From assembly GCF_902196125.1 (NCBI RefSeq), contig NZ_CABIKG010000011.1, positions 1-62,907 on the forward strand: DNA of 62,907 nt. Reading direction: 5' to 3'. A program made the translations under genes and the position numbers. A model generated the notes under the pieces. It did no database searches, was not told the DNA's origin, and saw nothing but the letters and a program-made list of their open reading frames with translations. Positions 20,186 to 29,671 of the stretch are shown piece by piece; the stretch's first letter is position 1; each line of letters opens with the position of its first letter. The stretch comes from Helicobacter suis (GTDB lineage Bacteria; Campylobacterota; Campylobacteria; Campylobacterales; Helicobacteraceae).

Positions 20186-21058
20186 CCCATAAAAGGAAAG
20201 TTTCTGCACCAAAGTGTTTTATTAGAAGAAGTTGTTGCTATTTTCCAAGAAGTGATTAAATCTTATTTAAAGCCTGTTTTAATAGACTGCACCTTAGGTT
20301 TAGGCGGGCATACCCTAGCCTTACTCCAAACTTACCCAGATCTGCGTATTATTGGTATAGAAAGAGATAAAGAGGCTAGCAAGCAAGCCTTAGAAAAGCT
20401 CACACCCTTTATACGCCGTTTTTCTTTAAAAAGTGGGAATTTTGCAACTATTTTGCCCTCTCTTTTAAAGGAAAATCGCGTTTGTGGGGTTTTAGCAGAT
20501 TTAGGGGTGAGTTCTTTACAATTAGATCATTTAAATCGGGGGTTTAGCTTTAACGCCCCCACTTTAGATATGCGCATGGATATGAATCAGAGTTTAGACG
20601 CCTCTAAAGTGATTAACACCTATAGCGTCTATGCCTTAGAAAAGATTTTACAGGCAGGAGAGGTGTATGCGCCTAAGAAAATGGCTAACTTGATTGTGCA
20701 AAATAGACCCTTTTATAGTGCAAAAGATTTTGCAGATTTTATAAGCCAGCATAGCCGCCATAGCAAGCACCACCCTGCAACTTTGATCTTTCAGGCTATT
20801 AGAATGGAAGTTAATGCTGAAATGCACAATTTAGATCAGCTTTTGGCGTGTGTGCAGAGTTTAGAGGAAGCGCTTGTATGTATTATCTCTTTTCACTCTT
20901 TAGAGGATAGAAAAGTCAAGCACGCCTTTAAAGAGTGGGCACAAAGCAGGGGGGAGTTGCTCTTTAAAAAGCCCATAGTCCCTAGCAAAAAGGCAATTCA
21001 AGAAAATAGGCGTGCGCGCAGTGCTAAAATGCGCGCGTTTTATTTTAAGAAGATTTAA
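20174..21058 (+). CDS. rsmH: 16S rRNA (cytosine-1402-N4)-methyltransferase
   Basis: S-adenosylmethionine-dependent methyltransferase (MraW) acting on C1402 of 16S rRNA; it usually heads the division and cell-wall cluster. Conserved parts are LHQSVLLEEV, the SAM loop DCTLGLGGHT, LADLGVSSLQLD, RGFSFN with DMRMD, and ISFHSLEDRKVK near the C-terminus, followed by NRRARSAKMR. Start problem: ATGs at 20174 and 20180 both lie inside the closing helix of rnpB and lack a ribosome site. An AAAAGGAAAG at 20191-20200 sits correctly in front of a CTG at 20204, exactly where the conserved part of the protein begins. Confidence 0.93.
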   Translation: MPMQPIKGKFLHQSVLLEEVVAIFQEVIKSYLKPVLIDCTLGLGGHTLALLQTYPDLRIIGIERDKEASKQALEKLTPFIRRFSLKSGNFATILPSLLKENRVCGVLADLGVSSLQLDHLNRGFSFNAPTLDMRMDMNQSLDASKVINTYSVYALEKILQAGEVYAPKKMANLIVQNRPFYSAKDFADFISQHSRHSKHHPATLIFQAIRMEVNAEMHNLDQLLACVQSLEEALVCIISFHSLEDRKVKHAFKEWAQSRGELLFKKPIVPSKKAIQENRRARSAKMRAFYFKKI

Positions 21059-21375
21059 TGGTAGAGCCGCATTTAGAGGAGATGGAGGAGAGGCGTCTTA
21101 GAACTAGTAATAAGGAACGAGAGGCTTTATTTGCACATGAACAAAAAGAGAAACAAGGACTCTCCCCTGCTTCTTTAGCTATGGTTTTGGCTATGTTATT
21201 TATTGCTTTGATTCTTTTTACCCCCAAAATTTATTTGACCAATAATATTTATTACACTAGCCGCGTGATTCAAAAATTATCCAGCCAAAAAGAATTACTT
21301 CAGGAGGAAAAACACCGCCTTGAGCTTGAGTTAGAAAAACAGCGCTACAAATACAATATTGAAAACATGCCCTAG
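21058..21375 (+). CDS. FtsL-like small bitopic membrane protein
   Basis: A 105-residue protein with a charged N-terminal cytosolic tail (about 35 residues), one transmembrane helix (LAMVLAMLFIALILF, about residues 40-55) and an extracytoplasmic coiled coil rich in Lys, Glu and Leu (VIQKLSSQKELLQEEKHRLE). Size, topology and position directly after rsmH match FtsL, which scaffolds FtsQ-FtsB and FtsW-FtsI in the divisome. FtsL is too divergent for a sequence match by eye, so the role is inferred from architecture and synteny. The start overlaps the rsmH stop (TAATG). The stop overlaps the end of the convergent Maf gene by 4 nt. Confidence 0.6.
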   Translation: MVEPHLEEMEERRLRTSNKEREALFAHEQKEKQGLSPASLAMVLAMLFIALILFTPKIYLTNNIYYTSRVIQKLSSQKELLQEEKHRLELELEKQRYKYNIENMP

Positions 21376-23270
21376 ACCTTGCTTTGGTGTTGCAAAACTT
21401 GCCAGCGGTAGCGCCCTATCATTTTTTCTAAAGTGGATAATAAAATTTCTTTAGCCTGCATATAAAAGTTAGGAATATCGCTTTGTTTGAGATGCAAAGA
21501 AGAGACTAGCATGTGTAAACACATATGCGATAAAGAGCCCTCTAAAAGAATACCGGCTAAAGGTTCTTCTTGGATACTTTTTACACCCAAAGTACTAATA
21601 CAATCTATTAAGTGGTATAAGTCTTTTTTACTTGTAATAGAGGTTTGTAGGAGAGTGTTTAGTTTTGTTTGGAAAGTTTCTAGGGGAGTTGTACTAAGAG
21701 TGGGGGTTTGATTTTTTTTAAAGGCTTGCTTGATGTGCCGGATAGCTTCTAATTTTTGATAGGGTTTAAAATGTAAATCTTGTGGGCGAGTGGGGATTGT
21801 GTGTTTAATAAAAGCCCCACTAGAGAGATTATAAACCCGTGTTTTTTGTTTAGCAAATAGCATAGACATTTGCATTTGAGAGAGCAAAAACAACCCATCG
21901 CTAAATACCCTTGTATCTTTAAAATTAGAGAGTACTTCTAGGGTATCAAAAGGGATAGAGGGCTTTTCAACCCCATAATAAGAGCCTTTGGCATGTTTGC
22001 TCTGCCCTTCTATATAGCCACAATCTAGCCCGCATAAAATTAAAGTAGAGCTAAATAGGCTAGCTAGCGCTACTCCGGCATTGCCTACAAAGGGGGCGCT
22101 ATACTCTATACTTAAATGAGGCCAAATATACCCGCTAGCACTACCCCCACGCATGAACATGTAAGATTCTTTAGCCAATAAAAAAGCTTCTGGATTAATC
22201 ATATTCGCACACATTAAAGGCGTATCACCTAAGGGGGCGTTTAATAACACTTCTTTTAAATAACCAATGCGTTCAATTTCAACTTGAAAATCTACTAAAA
22301 CCCCATACGATTTAAGTACCTTAAGCGCTGTACCGCAGCTAAAGATCACCATTTCTTTAGCATGCTTTTTTAAAAAGGGGAGTAGATTATTTAAACTAGG
22401 CCCATTACCCACAACACAAATAGGCATTTCTATGCGCTTGATTCTTTTTGGGTGGAGTAAAAAAGGGTTGTATTTAAAATTTTCTAAAGTGTTGTTTAAA
22501 CCTAACATTTCATCTTCAAAGCTACCCCAACCTCTCAAGGCGCTTTTTTTAGCCATGTTAAAGCGGTGGGCTGCTTCTTGGCTTATTTTATTTTTATAAG
22601 GGTCAAATTCTAAATGTAAAAAACTATGGGTGATTTTCTTATGGATAAAAATATGTTGTAAAAGGTTTGTATTAAGCTTTTCAAGGCTAATCACGCAACT
22701 ATTAGGTGGGGTTGCATTAAACAAACATCTATAATCAATAAAGTAACAACTAATGCGCAGTAAATCTATGTGTTCTTCAAAGAGATAGAGCGCATGGAAA
22801 AAAGCCCCCTGTTCTAACAATAAGGCCAAAAATAGCCCTCCAGCTAGCCCATAAATAGCTGTAGGCGGGTAAAAATTTTGTCCTAAGCGGTACTCTTGGC
22901 TACAAGGGTAAGTACTAACCATTTCAATCATAGCTTGACAAGCCTGATTAGTTAAAGAAAGCGTACTTGAATCTAAACTCACCCCATTATCATGGAGTTG
23001 CCATTTTGGGTTATTTAAAATGCGTTTTGCCCAGTCTTTTGAGATGGCTAACATCTGGTGTTTGCCCTCTAAACAGGGGAAGAGTAAAGTAGCATTTGTA
23101 AGATTAAGAATATTGATCCCGCCTGCATCATAAAGAAGATTATAAAGAGTGGGCGGGGGTAAAAGTTTGTTATAAAGCTCAGGTAAATGTGCTTTAAAGA
23201 AAGTTAAATTATCTCTAAAACACGCCCCTATTTTTTTCTCAGAAATCCCCTCCCTAGCTAAAACACTCAC
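21372..23270 (-). CDS. motility accessory factor / flagellin glycosyltransferase (Maf, DUF115)
   Basis: A 632-residue cytosolic protein with the MAF/DUF115 core: MPICVVGNGPSLNNLLPFL around residue 280, followed by IFSCGTALKVL and the DFQVEIER segment. This is a GT-A-like glycosyltransferase fold related to MptE and sialyltransferases. Family members attach pseudaminic acid or related nonulosonic acids to flagellins in Helicobacter and Campylobacter and are needed for filament assembly. H. pylori has a protein of the same size (HP0114, as I recall). It overlaps the upstream htrA gene by 4 nt, so it is translated from the htrA transcript. Confidence 0.8.
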   Translation of the reverse strand: MSVLAREGISEKKIGACFRDNLTFFKAHLPELYNKLLPPPTLYNLLYDAGGINILNLTNATLLFPCLEGKHQMLAISKDWAKRILNNPKWQLHDNGVSLDSSTLSLTNQACQAMIEMVSTYPCSQEYRLGQNFYPPTAIYGLAGGLFLALLLEQGAFFHALYLFEEHIDLLRISCYFIDYRCLFNATPPNSCVISLEKLNTNLLQHIFIHKKITHSFLHLEFDPYKNKISQEAAHRFNMAKKSALRGWGSFEDEMLGLNNTLENFKYNPFLLHPKRIKRIEMPICVVGNGPSLNNLLPFLKKHAKEMVIFSCGTALKVLKSYGVLVDFQVEIERIGYLKEVLLNAPLGDTPLMCANMINPEAFLLAKESYMFMRGGSASGYIWPHLSIEYSAPFVGNAGVALASLFSSTLILCGLDCGYIEGQSKHAKGSYYGVEKPSIPFDTLEVLSNFKDTRVFSDGLFLLSQMQMSMLFAKQKTRVYNLSSGAFIKHTIPTRPQDLHFKPYQKLEAIRHIKQAFKKNQTPTLSTTPLETFQTKLNTLLQTSITSKKDLYHLIDCISTLGVKSIQEEPLAGILLEGSLSHMCLHMLVSSLHLKQSDIPNFYMQAKEILLSTLEKMIGRYRWQVLQHQSKV

Positions 23271-24691
23271 TTAGCCACAATTTGTTTATAGCCTCTATTT
23301 GGATCAAAGACTAAGAAGCGTTTGGTTATATTTCTATAGCGTGTGAGCGCGCGGTTGAAATCCTCAATATTTCTAATGCTGACATTTTCAATTTGCATGA
23401 TCACATCTCCTTGTCTAAAGCCTAATTCTTGGGCTTTAGAATTATCCTTGACATCTTGGATAAACACGCCATGGATATTTTCAGGAATATGCGCTTCTTT
23501 GCGCAATCTAGGTGTGAGGGTTTCAACTTTAATACCGCTTAATTGGCCATTTACGCCCTCATGGGTTGTACTGGTTTCTCTTCTATTGGGATTTTTGCGC
23601 TCAGCTAATACAAGGCTTGTTGTGTACTCTCTTTTGTTGCGTATGTATTTAAGGGTGATATGCTGGTTAGGTGCAAGAGAGCCAATGAGATTGCGCAATT
23701 CAGCCGCATTTTTAACCTTTTTGCCATTGACCTCTGTGATTAAATCCCAGATCATCAAGCCCGCTTTTTTAGCCGGTGAGTCTTTTTCAATGCTAATCAC
23801 AACAGCCCCCTCTTTACCATTGTAACTATCTTGTAATTCGCTACTCACATCTTGAATCCCTACACCCAAATAACCCCTATGGATAGTGCCGGTTCTAATA
23901 AGCTGGGTTGCAATGTGTTTAACGGTGTTAGAAGGAATTGCAAAACCCACACCGTGATTACCCCCCGTGCGAGACAAGATAGCCGTATTAATGCCCACTA
24001 ATCCCCCGCGGCTATCAATCAAAGCCCCGCCGGAATTACCCGGATTAATCGCTGCATCGGTTTGGATAAAATTTTCATAATTATTAATCCCAATCCCGGT
24101 TTTATTCAAAGCTGAGACAATGCCTTGTGTTACAGTTTCACCCACCCCAAAAGGATTACCAATAGCAAAAACTAAATCCCCTACTAAAGTGGTGCTACTA
24201 TCTGAGAATCGAATCACAGGTAGATCTTCTTTATTGATCTTAATGACGGCTAAATCGCTATCTGCATCTGTACCAACTAAAGTAGCTGAATATTCTTTAT
24301 TGCTCCCCGGAATGGTTACAGAGATTTTATCCGCCCCATCAATGACATGGTTATTAGTAACGATGTAGCCATTTTTAGAAATGATCACCCCGCTTCCTAA
24401 AGCCCTTTCTATGCGATCCTTAGGAATTGCGTTGTATAAATCCCCAAAAAATTGCTGGAAGAAAGGATCGTTAAACATTCCTCCGCCCATAAAATTGCTC
24501 TTGATTTTCTTTTGGGTAGAAATATTTACAACAGCCTTAGTTGCCTCTTTTACAGAATCGTGGTAAGAATAGATAGTACTATTCCCACTATCTGCACCTA
24601 CGCGTTTTTGCACCGGTGGCATGCTTTGGATATTAATCGTAGCAGCCCCTAGTGCTGTGGCTAACGCTACACTTAATGCCATAAACCTCAT
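23267..24691 (-). CDS. htrA: periplasmic serine protease and chaperone HtrA (DegP)
   Basis: A 474-residue protein with an N-terminal signal peptide (MALSVALATALGAA), a trypsin-like domain and two PDZ domains (about residues 275-365 and 380-470). The catalytic triad is His in TNNHVIDGADK, Asp in TDADSDLAVIKI and Ser in INPGNSGGALI. In Helicobacter, secreted HtrA degrades misfolded periplasmic proteins and cleaves host E-cadherin. Minus-strand -10 box at 24731-24736. The Maf gene follows with a 4-nt overlap. Confidence 0.96.
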   Translation of the reverse strand: MRFMALSVALATALGAATINIQSMPPVQKRVGADSGNSTIYSYHDSVKEATKAVVNISTQKKIKSNFMGGGMFNDPFFQQFFGDLYNAIPKDRIERALGSGVIISKNGYIVTNNHVIDGADKISVTIPGSNKEYSATLVGTDADSDLAVIKINKEDLPVIRFSDSSTTLVGDLVFAIGNPFGVGETVTQGIVSALNKTGIGINNYENFIQTDAAINPGNSGGALIDSRGGLVGINTAILSRTGGNHGVGFAIPSNTVKHIATQLIRTGTIHRGYLGVGIQDVSSELQDSYNGKEGAVVISIEKDSPAKKAGLMIWDLITEVNGKKVKNAAELRNLIGSLAPNQHITLKYIRNKREYTTSLVLAERKNPNRRETSTTHEGVNGQLSGIKVETLTPRLRKEAHIPENIHGVFIQDVKDNSKAQELGFRQGDVIMQIENVSIRNIEDFNRALTRYRNITKRFLVFDPNRGYKQIVAK

Positions 24692-24730
24692 AGAACTTCC
24701 TTTAAGTTATTTTTACACACAAACCGCTCC

Positions 24731-24736
24731 AGTATA
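24731..24736 (-). promoter_or_regulatory. -10 box of the htrA promoter
   Basis: TATACT on the minus strand, 39 bp upstream of the htrA ATG, in the 57 bp between lysP and htrA. A ribosome site (AAAGGAAG) lies just before the start. This suggests htrA has its own promoter although lysP is read in the same direction. Confidence 0.5.
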
Positions 24737-24748
24737 GCTAAACTTTGT

Positions 24749-26224
24749 TTAATCTAGCCCCATTTGAGGGCAGTATCCCCATTTATTTTTGGTTACATAA
24801 TAGGCAATATAACAGAAAAACACATAGATTAAAGCTGCATAAGCTCCAATACGCTGTTCAGGGTCTATATAAGCCCCAACCACCCCCACAATACACCCGC
24901 TAATCCCTACAAATTGAATCAAGGGTAAAAATGGAGCGCGGTAGGGTAAATCTTTTAAAGATTTGCCTGAAGCGATAAATTGTTTGCGGAAATTATACTG
25001 CGCCACACTCACACTAATCCAGACAATAATAACAGTAAAACTAATGAGGTTAATAAGCGCTTCAATGATTTTTTCGGGTGCATAAATTTTAGTGAGCATG
25101 CCTAAACAAGTAAATGCCATAGAAAGATAAACCGCATAAACAGGTGTTCCTTTGTTATTGAGTTTGGCAAAAAGAGGGAAAAACATCTTTTTTTGGGCTA
25201 AGCCATAAATCATGCGGCTAGAGGCATAAACACCGGAGTTAGCCGTAGAAAGAATAGCAGTAATGATGACAAAATTCATAATATCTGCAGCATAAGGAAT
25301 ACCTGTACCTAAAAAGGGCAAAGGGATACGCTCTAGCGTGCTAACAAAGGGGCTTTGTGAAATACTTGAATCAGTCATGGGTAAAAAAACAGAGATAATA
25401 AAAACAGAACCCAAAAAGAAAAAGACAATGCGCCATAAAGTAGCTTTAATTGCCTTTGGCATCACAGAACTTGGATCTTTAGTTTCGCCCACAGCTACGC
25501 CAATAATTTCTGTGCCTGTGTAAGCAAAGATCACGGCTAAAACCACCCCAAAAATGGCATAACTCCCTTTAGGAAAAAATCCGGGGCTAAGGTGGCGTGT
25601 TGGATTAGCACTAAAATAAAAATTATGTAAAACACTGCTTAAGCCATGCAAATAGGCTTGGTATAAAATCCCGATTATTCCTAAGACAATAAAAATAAAG
25701 ACGGCTAAAACTTTAATGGAGGCTAAAAAAAACTCCCCTTCGGCAAAAATACGCACAGATAAAGAGTTCAGTACAAAGATGAGTACAAAGCAAACGCCCA
25801 CCCAGTAATAAACAGGGACATGGGGAAACCATCTTTGCATTAAAAACCCTACCGCGATGTACTCCACAGCTACAGAGATGATCCAACCCACCCAATACAC
25901 CCAAAATACCATGTAGCCTGTTGCGGGCCCAATAAAACGACTCGCATAATCCCCAAAACTTCCGGTTGAAGGGTAGACACTGGCTAACTCCCCTAAAGAT
26001 AAAACAATGGAGTAGACAATTATACCCCCTATTAAATAGGCAATTAAAGTCCCTAAAGGTCCAGCATTAGCAATATTGCCCCCCGTCCCTACAAATAAAC
26101 CCGTTCCAATCGTCCCGCCTAAGGCAATCATGAGTAATTGGCGCAGTTTAATATCGCGCTTTAAAGTTTCATTTTCCACAACTTTCCTTTCACCCTCTCC
26201 TCTCACACCGCCACTAAAAACCAT
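24749..26224 (-). CDS. lysP: amino acid permease, lysine-specific permease type
   Basis: APC-superfamily transporter with about 12 transmembrane helices. The N-terminal signature is MIALGGTIGTGLFVGTGG, with YSIVLSLGELASVYP and YWVGWIISVAVEY further on; all are typical of the LysP/RocE group of basic amino acid permeases. Start choice: the longest frame begins 15 codons early. The GTG at 26179, preceded by GAAAGGAAAG, gives a protein starting VENETLKRDIKLRQL, which fits the family. In H. pylori an amino acid permease (rocE) also flanks htrA, as I recall. Lysine or arginine is the likeliest substrate. Confidence 0.87.
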   Translation of the reverse strand: MVFSGGVRGEGERKVVENETLKRDIKLRQLLMIALGGTIGTGLFVGTGGNIANAGPLGTLIAYLIGGIIVYSIVLSLGELASVYPSTGSFGDYASRFIGPATGYMVFWVYWVGWIISVAVEYIAVGFLMQRWFPHVPVYYWVGVCFVLIFVLNSLSVRIFAEGEFFLASIKVLAVFIFIVLGIIGILYQAYLHGLSSVLHNFYFSANPTRHLSPGFFPKGSYAIFGVVLAVIFAYTGTEIIGVAVGETKDPSSVMPKAIKATLWRIVFFFLGSVFIISVFLPMTDSSISQSPFVSTLERIPLPFLGTGIPYAADIMNFVIITAILSTANSGVYASSRMIYGLAQKKMFFPLFAKLNNKGTPVYAVYLSMAFTCLGMLTKIYAPEKIIEALINLISFTVIIVWISVSVAQYNFRKQFIASGKSLKDLPYRAPFLPLIQFVGISGCIVGVVGAYIDPEQRIGAYAALIYVFFCYIAYYVTKNKWGYCPQMGLD

Positions 26225-26298
26225 TTAAATACAGCGCCTCAAAAACGCGTGGATAGAGAGTTTAAGATATAAGGGGAAAGCTGTGTTAGTAGAGTACA

Positions 26299-26739
26299 TC
26301 AAACAAACCACATGAGTTTAGCACAAATGATGATCAAAGCGCCTAGAGTTAAAACCGCTGGGTGGATAATTGAACCTAGAGGATTTGGCTTACCTAGAAA
26401 TTTGCAGGTAAGGGCGATGCCTACCATGGCAAAAATCAAGCAAGCTAGAAAGATTTTAAGCATCAAAAGTTTTTGAAAGGGAGTATCTAAAAACCCCTTA
26501 TCCCCACCCATGTACTGACTTACCATCATGCCCCCTGTTATTAAAAGCAATAGCACGCAAATAGGCATGATTTTAATGGCTCGCTGGTTGATTCCTTGAT
26601 TTGCCTTTTGTGCAATTTCCTCGCCAAAAAGCCGTTTAACATTAGGGAAAATCACCACATCAAAAAACAAATAGCCAATAAAAATAATGGCACAAATTAA
26701 ATGGACGATCAAGACATAAGGATAGATAGCAGCCATCAA
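26299..26739 (-). CDS. four-helix integral membrane protein, CopD-like
   Basis: A 146-residue protein with four strongly hydrophobic segments (IVHLICAIIFIGYLFFD, ICVLLLLITGGMMV, MLKIFLACLIFAMVGIAL, AVLTLGALIIICAK). A histidine in helix 1 and another at the start of helix 4 (IIHPAV) could be haem or metal ligands, as in the CopD/HemJ-like superfamily. I cannot assign a specific reaction. Protoporphyrinogen oxidase HemJ has a similar size and layout but a different signature. It has its own -10 box upstream and stands alone. Confidence 0.6.
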   Translation of the reverse strand: MMAAIYPYVLIVHLICAIIFIGYLFFDVVIFPNVKRLFGEEIAQKANQGINQRAIKIMPICVLLLLITGGMMVSQYMGGDKGFLDTPFQKLLMLKIFLACLIFAMVGIALTCKFLGKPNPLGSIIHPAVLTLGALIIICAKLMWFV

Positions 26740-26762
26740 TCACCCCTAAAACAAGATCAAAT

Positions 26763-26768
26763 ATTATA
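26763..26768 (-). promoter_or_regulatory. -10 box upstream of the CopD-like gene
   Basis: A perfect TATAAT on the minus strand, 24 bp before the ATG of the four-helix membrane protein. It implies a short leader and independent transcription from the radA cluster upstream. Confidence 0.5.
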
Positions 26769-26913
26769 ACTTAATTTAAGCTAATCTGATTTCTCATGCA
26801 TTTACCAATTGTGCTATAAAGCCACTAAAGGTTTTGTGCTACAACAGAGCCAAGCTTATCAAAGAAAGAGTAAACTAGAAATAAGCGTAGTTTAGGATTA
26901 AAGATTTAGACTT

Positions 26914-28257
26914 TTACATCCATTCAATGATTTTAGAAACATCTTTAGCCTCATAGCAGGCAATGGGGGTTGTGATATTAGGCCTTTTAGGTACAATGGC
27001 CTTTAAAAAGCCATAATTTTCCATTTCTTTCAAACGCACATTTAAATTAGGCACTTCTTGTAAGGATCCAGTTAAACCCACTTCCCCAATAAAGGCTGTT
27101 TTGTTGCTAATGGGGCGGTTTCTAAAACTAGATAAAATACTTGCAATCACGGCTAAATCCGCGCTTGTTTCGCTAATTTTAATCCCTCCAGAGACATTAA
27201 TAAAAACATCGTAACGATTAAGCGGGATTTCTAGTTTTTTCTCTAATAAAGCTAAGAGCATATGCAAGCGGTTAGTATCAAAGCTAGTAGCCAAGCGTTT
27301 AGGGTTATTCAAAGAGCTTTCGCATACAAGGGCTTGTATTTCCAAGATAAGCGCGCGCGAACCCTCTAAAACAACGCTTAATGCACTCCCTGCTAAACTC
27401 TCTTTTTGTGAAAAAAAAAGTTTAGAAGCTTGCTTAGCGCTGATCAAACCCTCTTGGTGCATTTGGAAAATGCCCACCTCACTAGTTGTACCAAAGCGGT
27501 TTTTAAAACTGCGTAAAATGCGCAATTCTCTACTTGGATCGCCTTCAAAATACAGCACACTATCTACCATGTGTTCAAGCACCCTAGGCCCAGCAATAGA
27601 ACCCTCTTTGGTGATGTGTCCGATGATAAAAATTGCGATTTGTTCTTGTTTGGCTAAGCGCATAAGCTCAAAGGTGATTTCGCGTACTTGAGAAATAGAG
27701 CCCGGGGCTGCACTAATAGCACTTGAATAGAGGGTTTGAATTGAATCAATCACACAAATAGCATAATTTTCAGCGCATAAACTAGTTTTGATCACATCTA
27801 AATTAATTTCATTGAGTAAATACAGCTTTTCTTGCACGCATTGTAAACGCTCCGCTCTTAAACGAATCTGTCCTGCGCTTTCCTCCCCACTCACATACAA
27901 CACGCGGTAGCCCTTTTTAGCTAGCCCGCCGGCTACTTTTAATAATAAAGTAGATTTACCCACCCCCGGACTACCCCCAATTAAATACAACCCACCGGGT
28001 ACAATCCCCCCGCCTAAAACAATGTCTAATTCTATTTGAGTCGAGCTAAAGGCGCTAATTCTTTCATGTTCTACACTAGCAATAGAGATAGGTACAGAAT
28101 TCTTAGAAGGGCTTTTAATTTTCTCTGTGCTGTGTTCTATAAAGCTTTCCCATTGGTTGCAATTATTGCATTTACCTAGCCATTTAGGGCTGATAAACCC
28201 ACAATGTTGGCATTCAAAGACACGGGATTTTTTAGCCATCGGTTTTAAAGATTGCAT
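26914..28257 (-). CDS. radA: DNA repair protein RadA
   Basis: RecA-like ATPase that drives branch migration during recombination. The N-terminal zinc finger is FECQHCG with CNNCNQWE. Walker A is [14 protein letters not shown] at about residues 92-105. The RadA-specific KNRFGTTSE motif is near residue 250. The C-terminal Lon-like domain carries [16 protein letters not shown]. All 447 residues are consistent with the family. The first two in-frame ATGs (28257, 28239) both lie within the end of ftsY, so translation is coupled to ftsY. Confidence 0.96.
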   Translation of the reverse strand: MQSLKPMAKKSRVFECQHCGFISPKWLGKCNNCNQWESFIEHSTEKIKSPSKNSVPISIASVEHERISAFSSTQIELDIVLGGGIVPGGLYLIGGSPGVGKSTLLLKVAGGLAKKGYRVLYVSGEESAGQIRLRAERLQCVQEKLYLLNEINLDVIKTSLCAENYAICVIDSIQTLYSSAISAAPGSISQVREITFELMRLAKQEQIAIFIIGHITKEGSIAGPRVLEHMVDSVLYFEGDPSRELRILRSFKNRFGTTSEVGIFQMHQEGLISAKQASKLFFSQKESLAGSALSVVLEGSRALILEIQALVCESSLNNPKRLATSFDTNRLHMLLALLEKKLEIPLNRYDVFINVSGGIKISETSADLAVIASILSSFRNRPISNKTAFIGEVGLTGSLQEVPNLNVRLKEMENYGFLKAIVPKRPNITTPIACYEAKDVSKIIEWM

Positions 28258-29110
28258 CTAAGAGGCTTTTAATATATTCTCTCTCTTCAAAGGCAATTAA
28301 ATCATCTTCTTTCTCCCCCACACCTAAATACAAAATGGGTAATTGCAATTCATAAAGGATACTTAAAATACACCCCCCCTTACTTGTGCCATCAAGCTTA
28401 GTTACAATCACCCCGTCTAATTCTAAACTTTCATGGAAAATTTTAGCCTGCTCTAAAGCCGAGCTACCTTGCGTGCCATCTAAAATTAAAATTTTATAAT
28501 AAGGCGCGCCTTTTAAAGCCTTAGAGCAAACTTTAGAGATTTTTAATAACTCGTTTTTAAGATTGGTTTGGTTATGTAATCTCCCAGCAGTATCAATAAT
28601 AATTTGATCCATGCCTCTTGCTGTGCCGGCTTCTATGGTGTTATAAGCCAGCGCACTAGGATCGCTATTTTGCCCCGCACTAATCACTTCTAATTGTAAC
28701 TTTTCCCCCCAAAGTTGGAGTTGTTTAACTGCAGCCGCTCTAAAAGTATCCCCCGCCCCCAAAAGCACTTTTTGCCCATTTAAAAGATGTTTTTTAGCCA
28801 GTTTAGCAATGGTAGTGGTTTTGCCCGCTCCATTAACCCCTAAAATTAAAGAGACTAAGGGTTTACCCTCAATAGGTTTTAAACTAACTTTATCATAATG
28901 GCTTTCTTTGCGCAAAAAACGCATCAAGGCCACTTCTAAATGGTTGCGTTTGATTTGCTCGGGTAGGTGTTCTAGTAATTTTTCCACTAAATCATACTGC
29001 ACATCAAAGCCAATTAAAATTTCTTCTATACTTTCCTTGCTAAAGGTAGCGTCTTTATTTTTGAGTAAAGAGGCGACATTTTGGATTGTCTTTTTAAAAA
29101 AGTTAAACAT
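28232..29110 (-). CDS. ftsY: signal recognition particle receptor FtsY
   Basis: SRP receptor GTPase that brings ribosome-nascent chain complexes to the Sec translocon. The 292 residues contain the N and G domains only; the long acidic A domain of enterobacterial FtsY is absent, as in other Helicobacter. GTPase motifs are [15 protein letters not shown] (G1), [11 protein letters not shown] (G2), [14 protein letters not shown] (G3) and [11 protein letters not shown] (G4). It overlaps radA at the 3' end and shares one base with the end of the lipoprotein gene upstream. Confidence 0.96.
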   Translation of the reverse strand: MFNFFKKTIQNVASLLKNKDATFSKESIEEILIGFDVQYDLVEKLLEHLPEQIKRNHLEVALMRFLRKESHYDKVSLKPIEGKPLVSLILGVNGAGKTTTIAKLAKKHLLNGQKVLLGAGDTFRAAAVKQLQLWGEKLQLEVISAGQNSDPSALAYNTIEAGTARGMDQIIIDTAGRLHNQTNLKNELLKISKVCSKALKGAPYYKILILDGTQGSSALEQAKIFHESLELDGVIVTKLDGTSKGGCILSILYELQLPILYLGVGEKEDDLIAFEEREYIKSLLDAIFKTDG

Positions 29111-29670
29111 TATTTTTCCTCAGTGTCTAATAAATCTTGGAGGTCTTTAGATAACATTTCCTCCACAATAGCCCCATGGTAATTTTGTAAAAGTTGCCCC
29201 TTAGCATTGTAGAGTAAAAAATAGGGTAGTGGCCAAGAAAAACGCGCGCTAAAAGAAGTTGATTGCATGGGATTAAGTAAAGGAAAATGCAAGCCAAGTT
29301 TTGCAACATAGCTATCTAATTGATCTTGAGGATAGGCTTTATTAAGGATAGCTAAAAAGCGCACCTGCTTAAAATGGCTTTGTAAATGCTCTAATAAAAG
29401 GGTGTAGGGCGACATTTGCGAGCTTAGGTCTAAAACCATGATCAAAGTTGGCATAGCTTTAGAGGGCTTAATTTCTAGGATCGAGTCGTTTATTTTAAAC
29501 TGCATTTCTTGGTGTTGTTGATCTAAAAAGTGGAAAGTGGGCGGGGTTTGTTTTTCTACTTTTTGCTGTGCTGCTTCTTTTTTCTTTTTATGATCTGAGC
29601 ACCCCCCTAAGATGAGTACCAACCCAACCAAAACAACGCACAAATAAGCCACAGAATTTTTTACATACAC
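29110..29670 (-). CDS. thioredoxin-fold lipoprotein lacking CXXC
   Basis: Read from the GTG at 29670 (AAGG six bases upstream, inside the stop region of the chemoreceptor gene) this is about 186 residues. It has a lipoprotein signal ending in [10 protein letters not shown]. The mature part resembles TlpA/thioredoxin-like proteins: [20 protein letters not shown] takes the place of the active-site helix, and later strands fit ([20 protein letters not shown] with a cis-Pro-type LPYF). There is no CXXC, so it cannot be an ordinary disulfide oxidoreductase; a binding or scaffold role is my inference. A longer frame to 29721 exists inside the neighbour and is unlikely. Confidence 0.65.
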   Translation of the reverse strand: MYVKNSVAYLCVVLVGLVLILGGCSDHKKKKEAAQQKVEKQTPPTFHFLDQQHQEMQFKINDSILEIKPSKAMPTLIMVLDLSSQMSPYTLLLEHLQSHFKQVRFLAILNKAYPQDQLDSYVAKLGLHFPLLNPMQSTSFSARFSWPLPYFLLYNAKGQLLQNYHGAIVEEMLSKDLQDLLDTEEK

Positions 29671-29671
29671 A

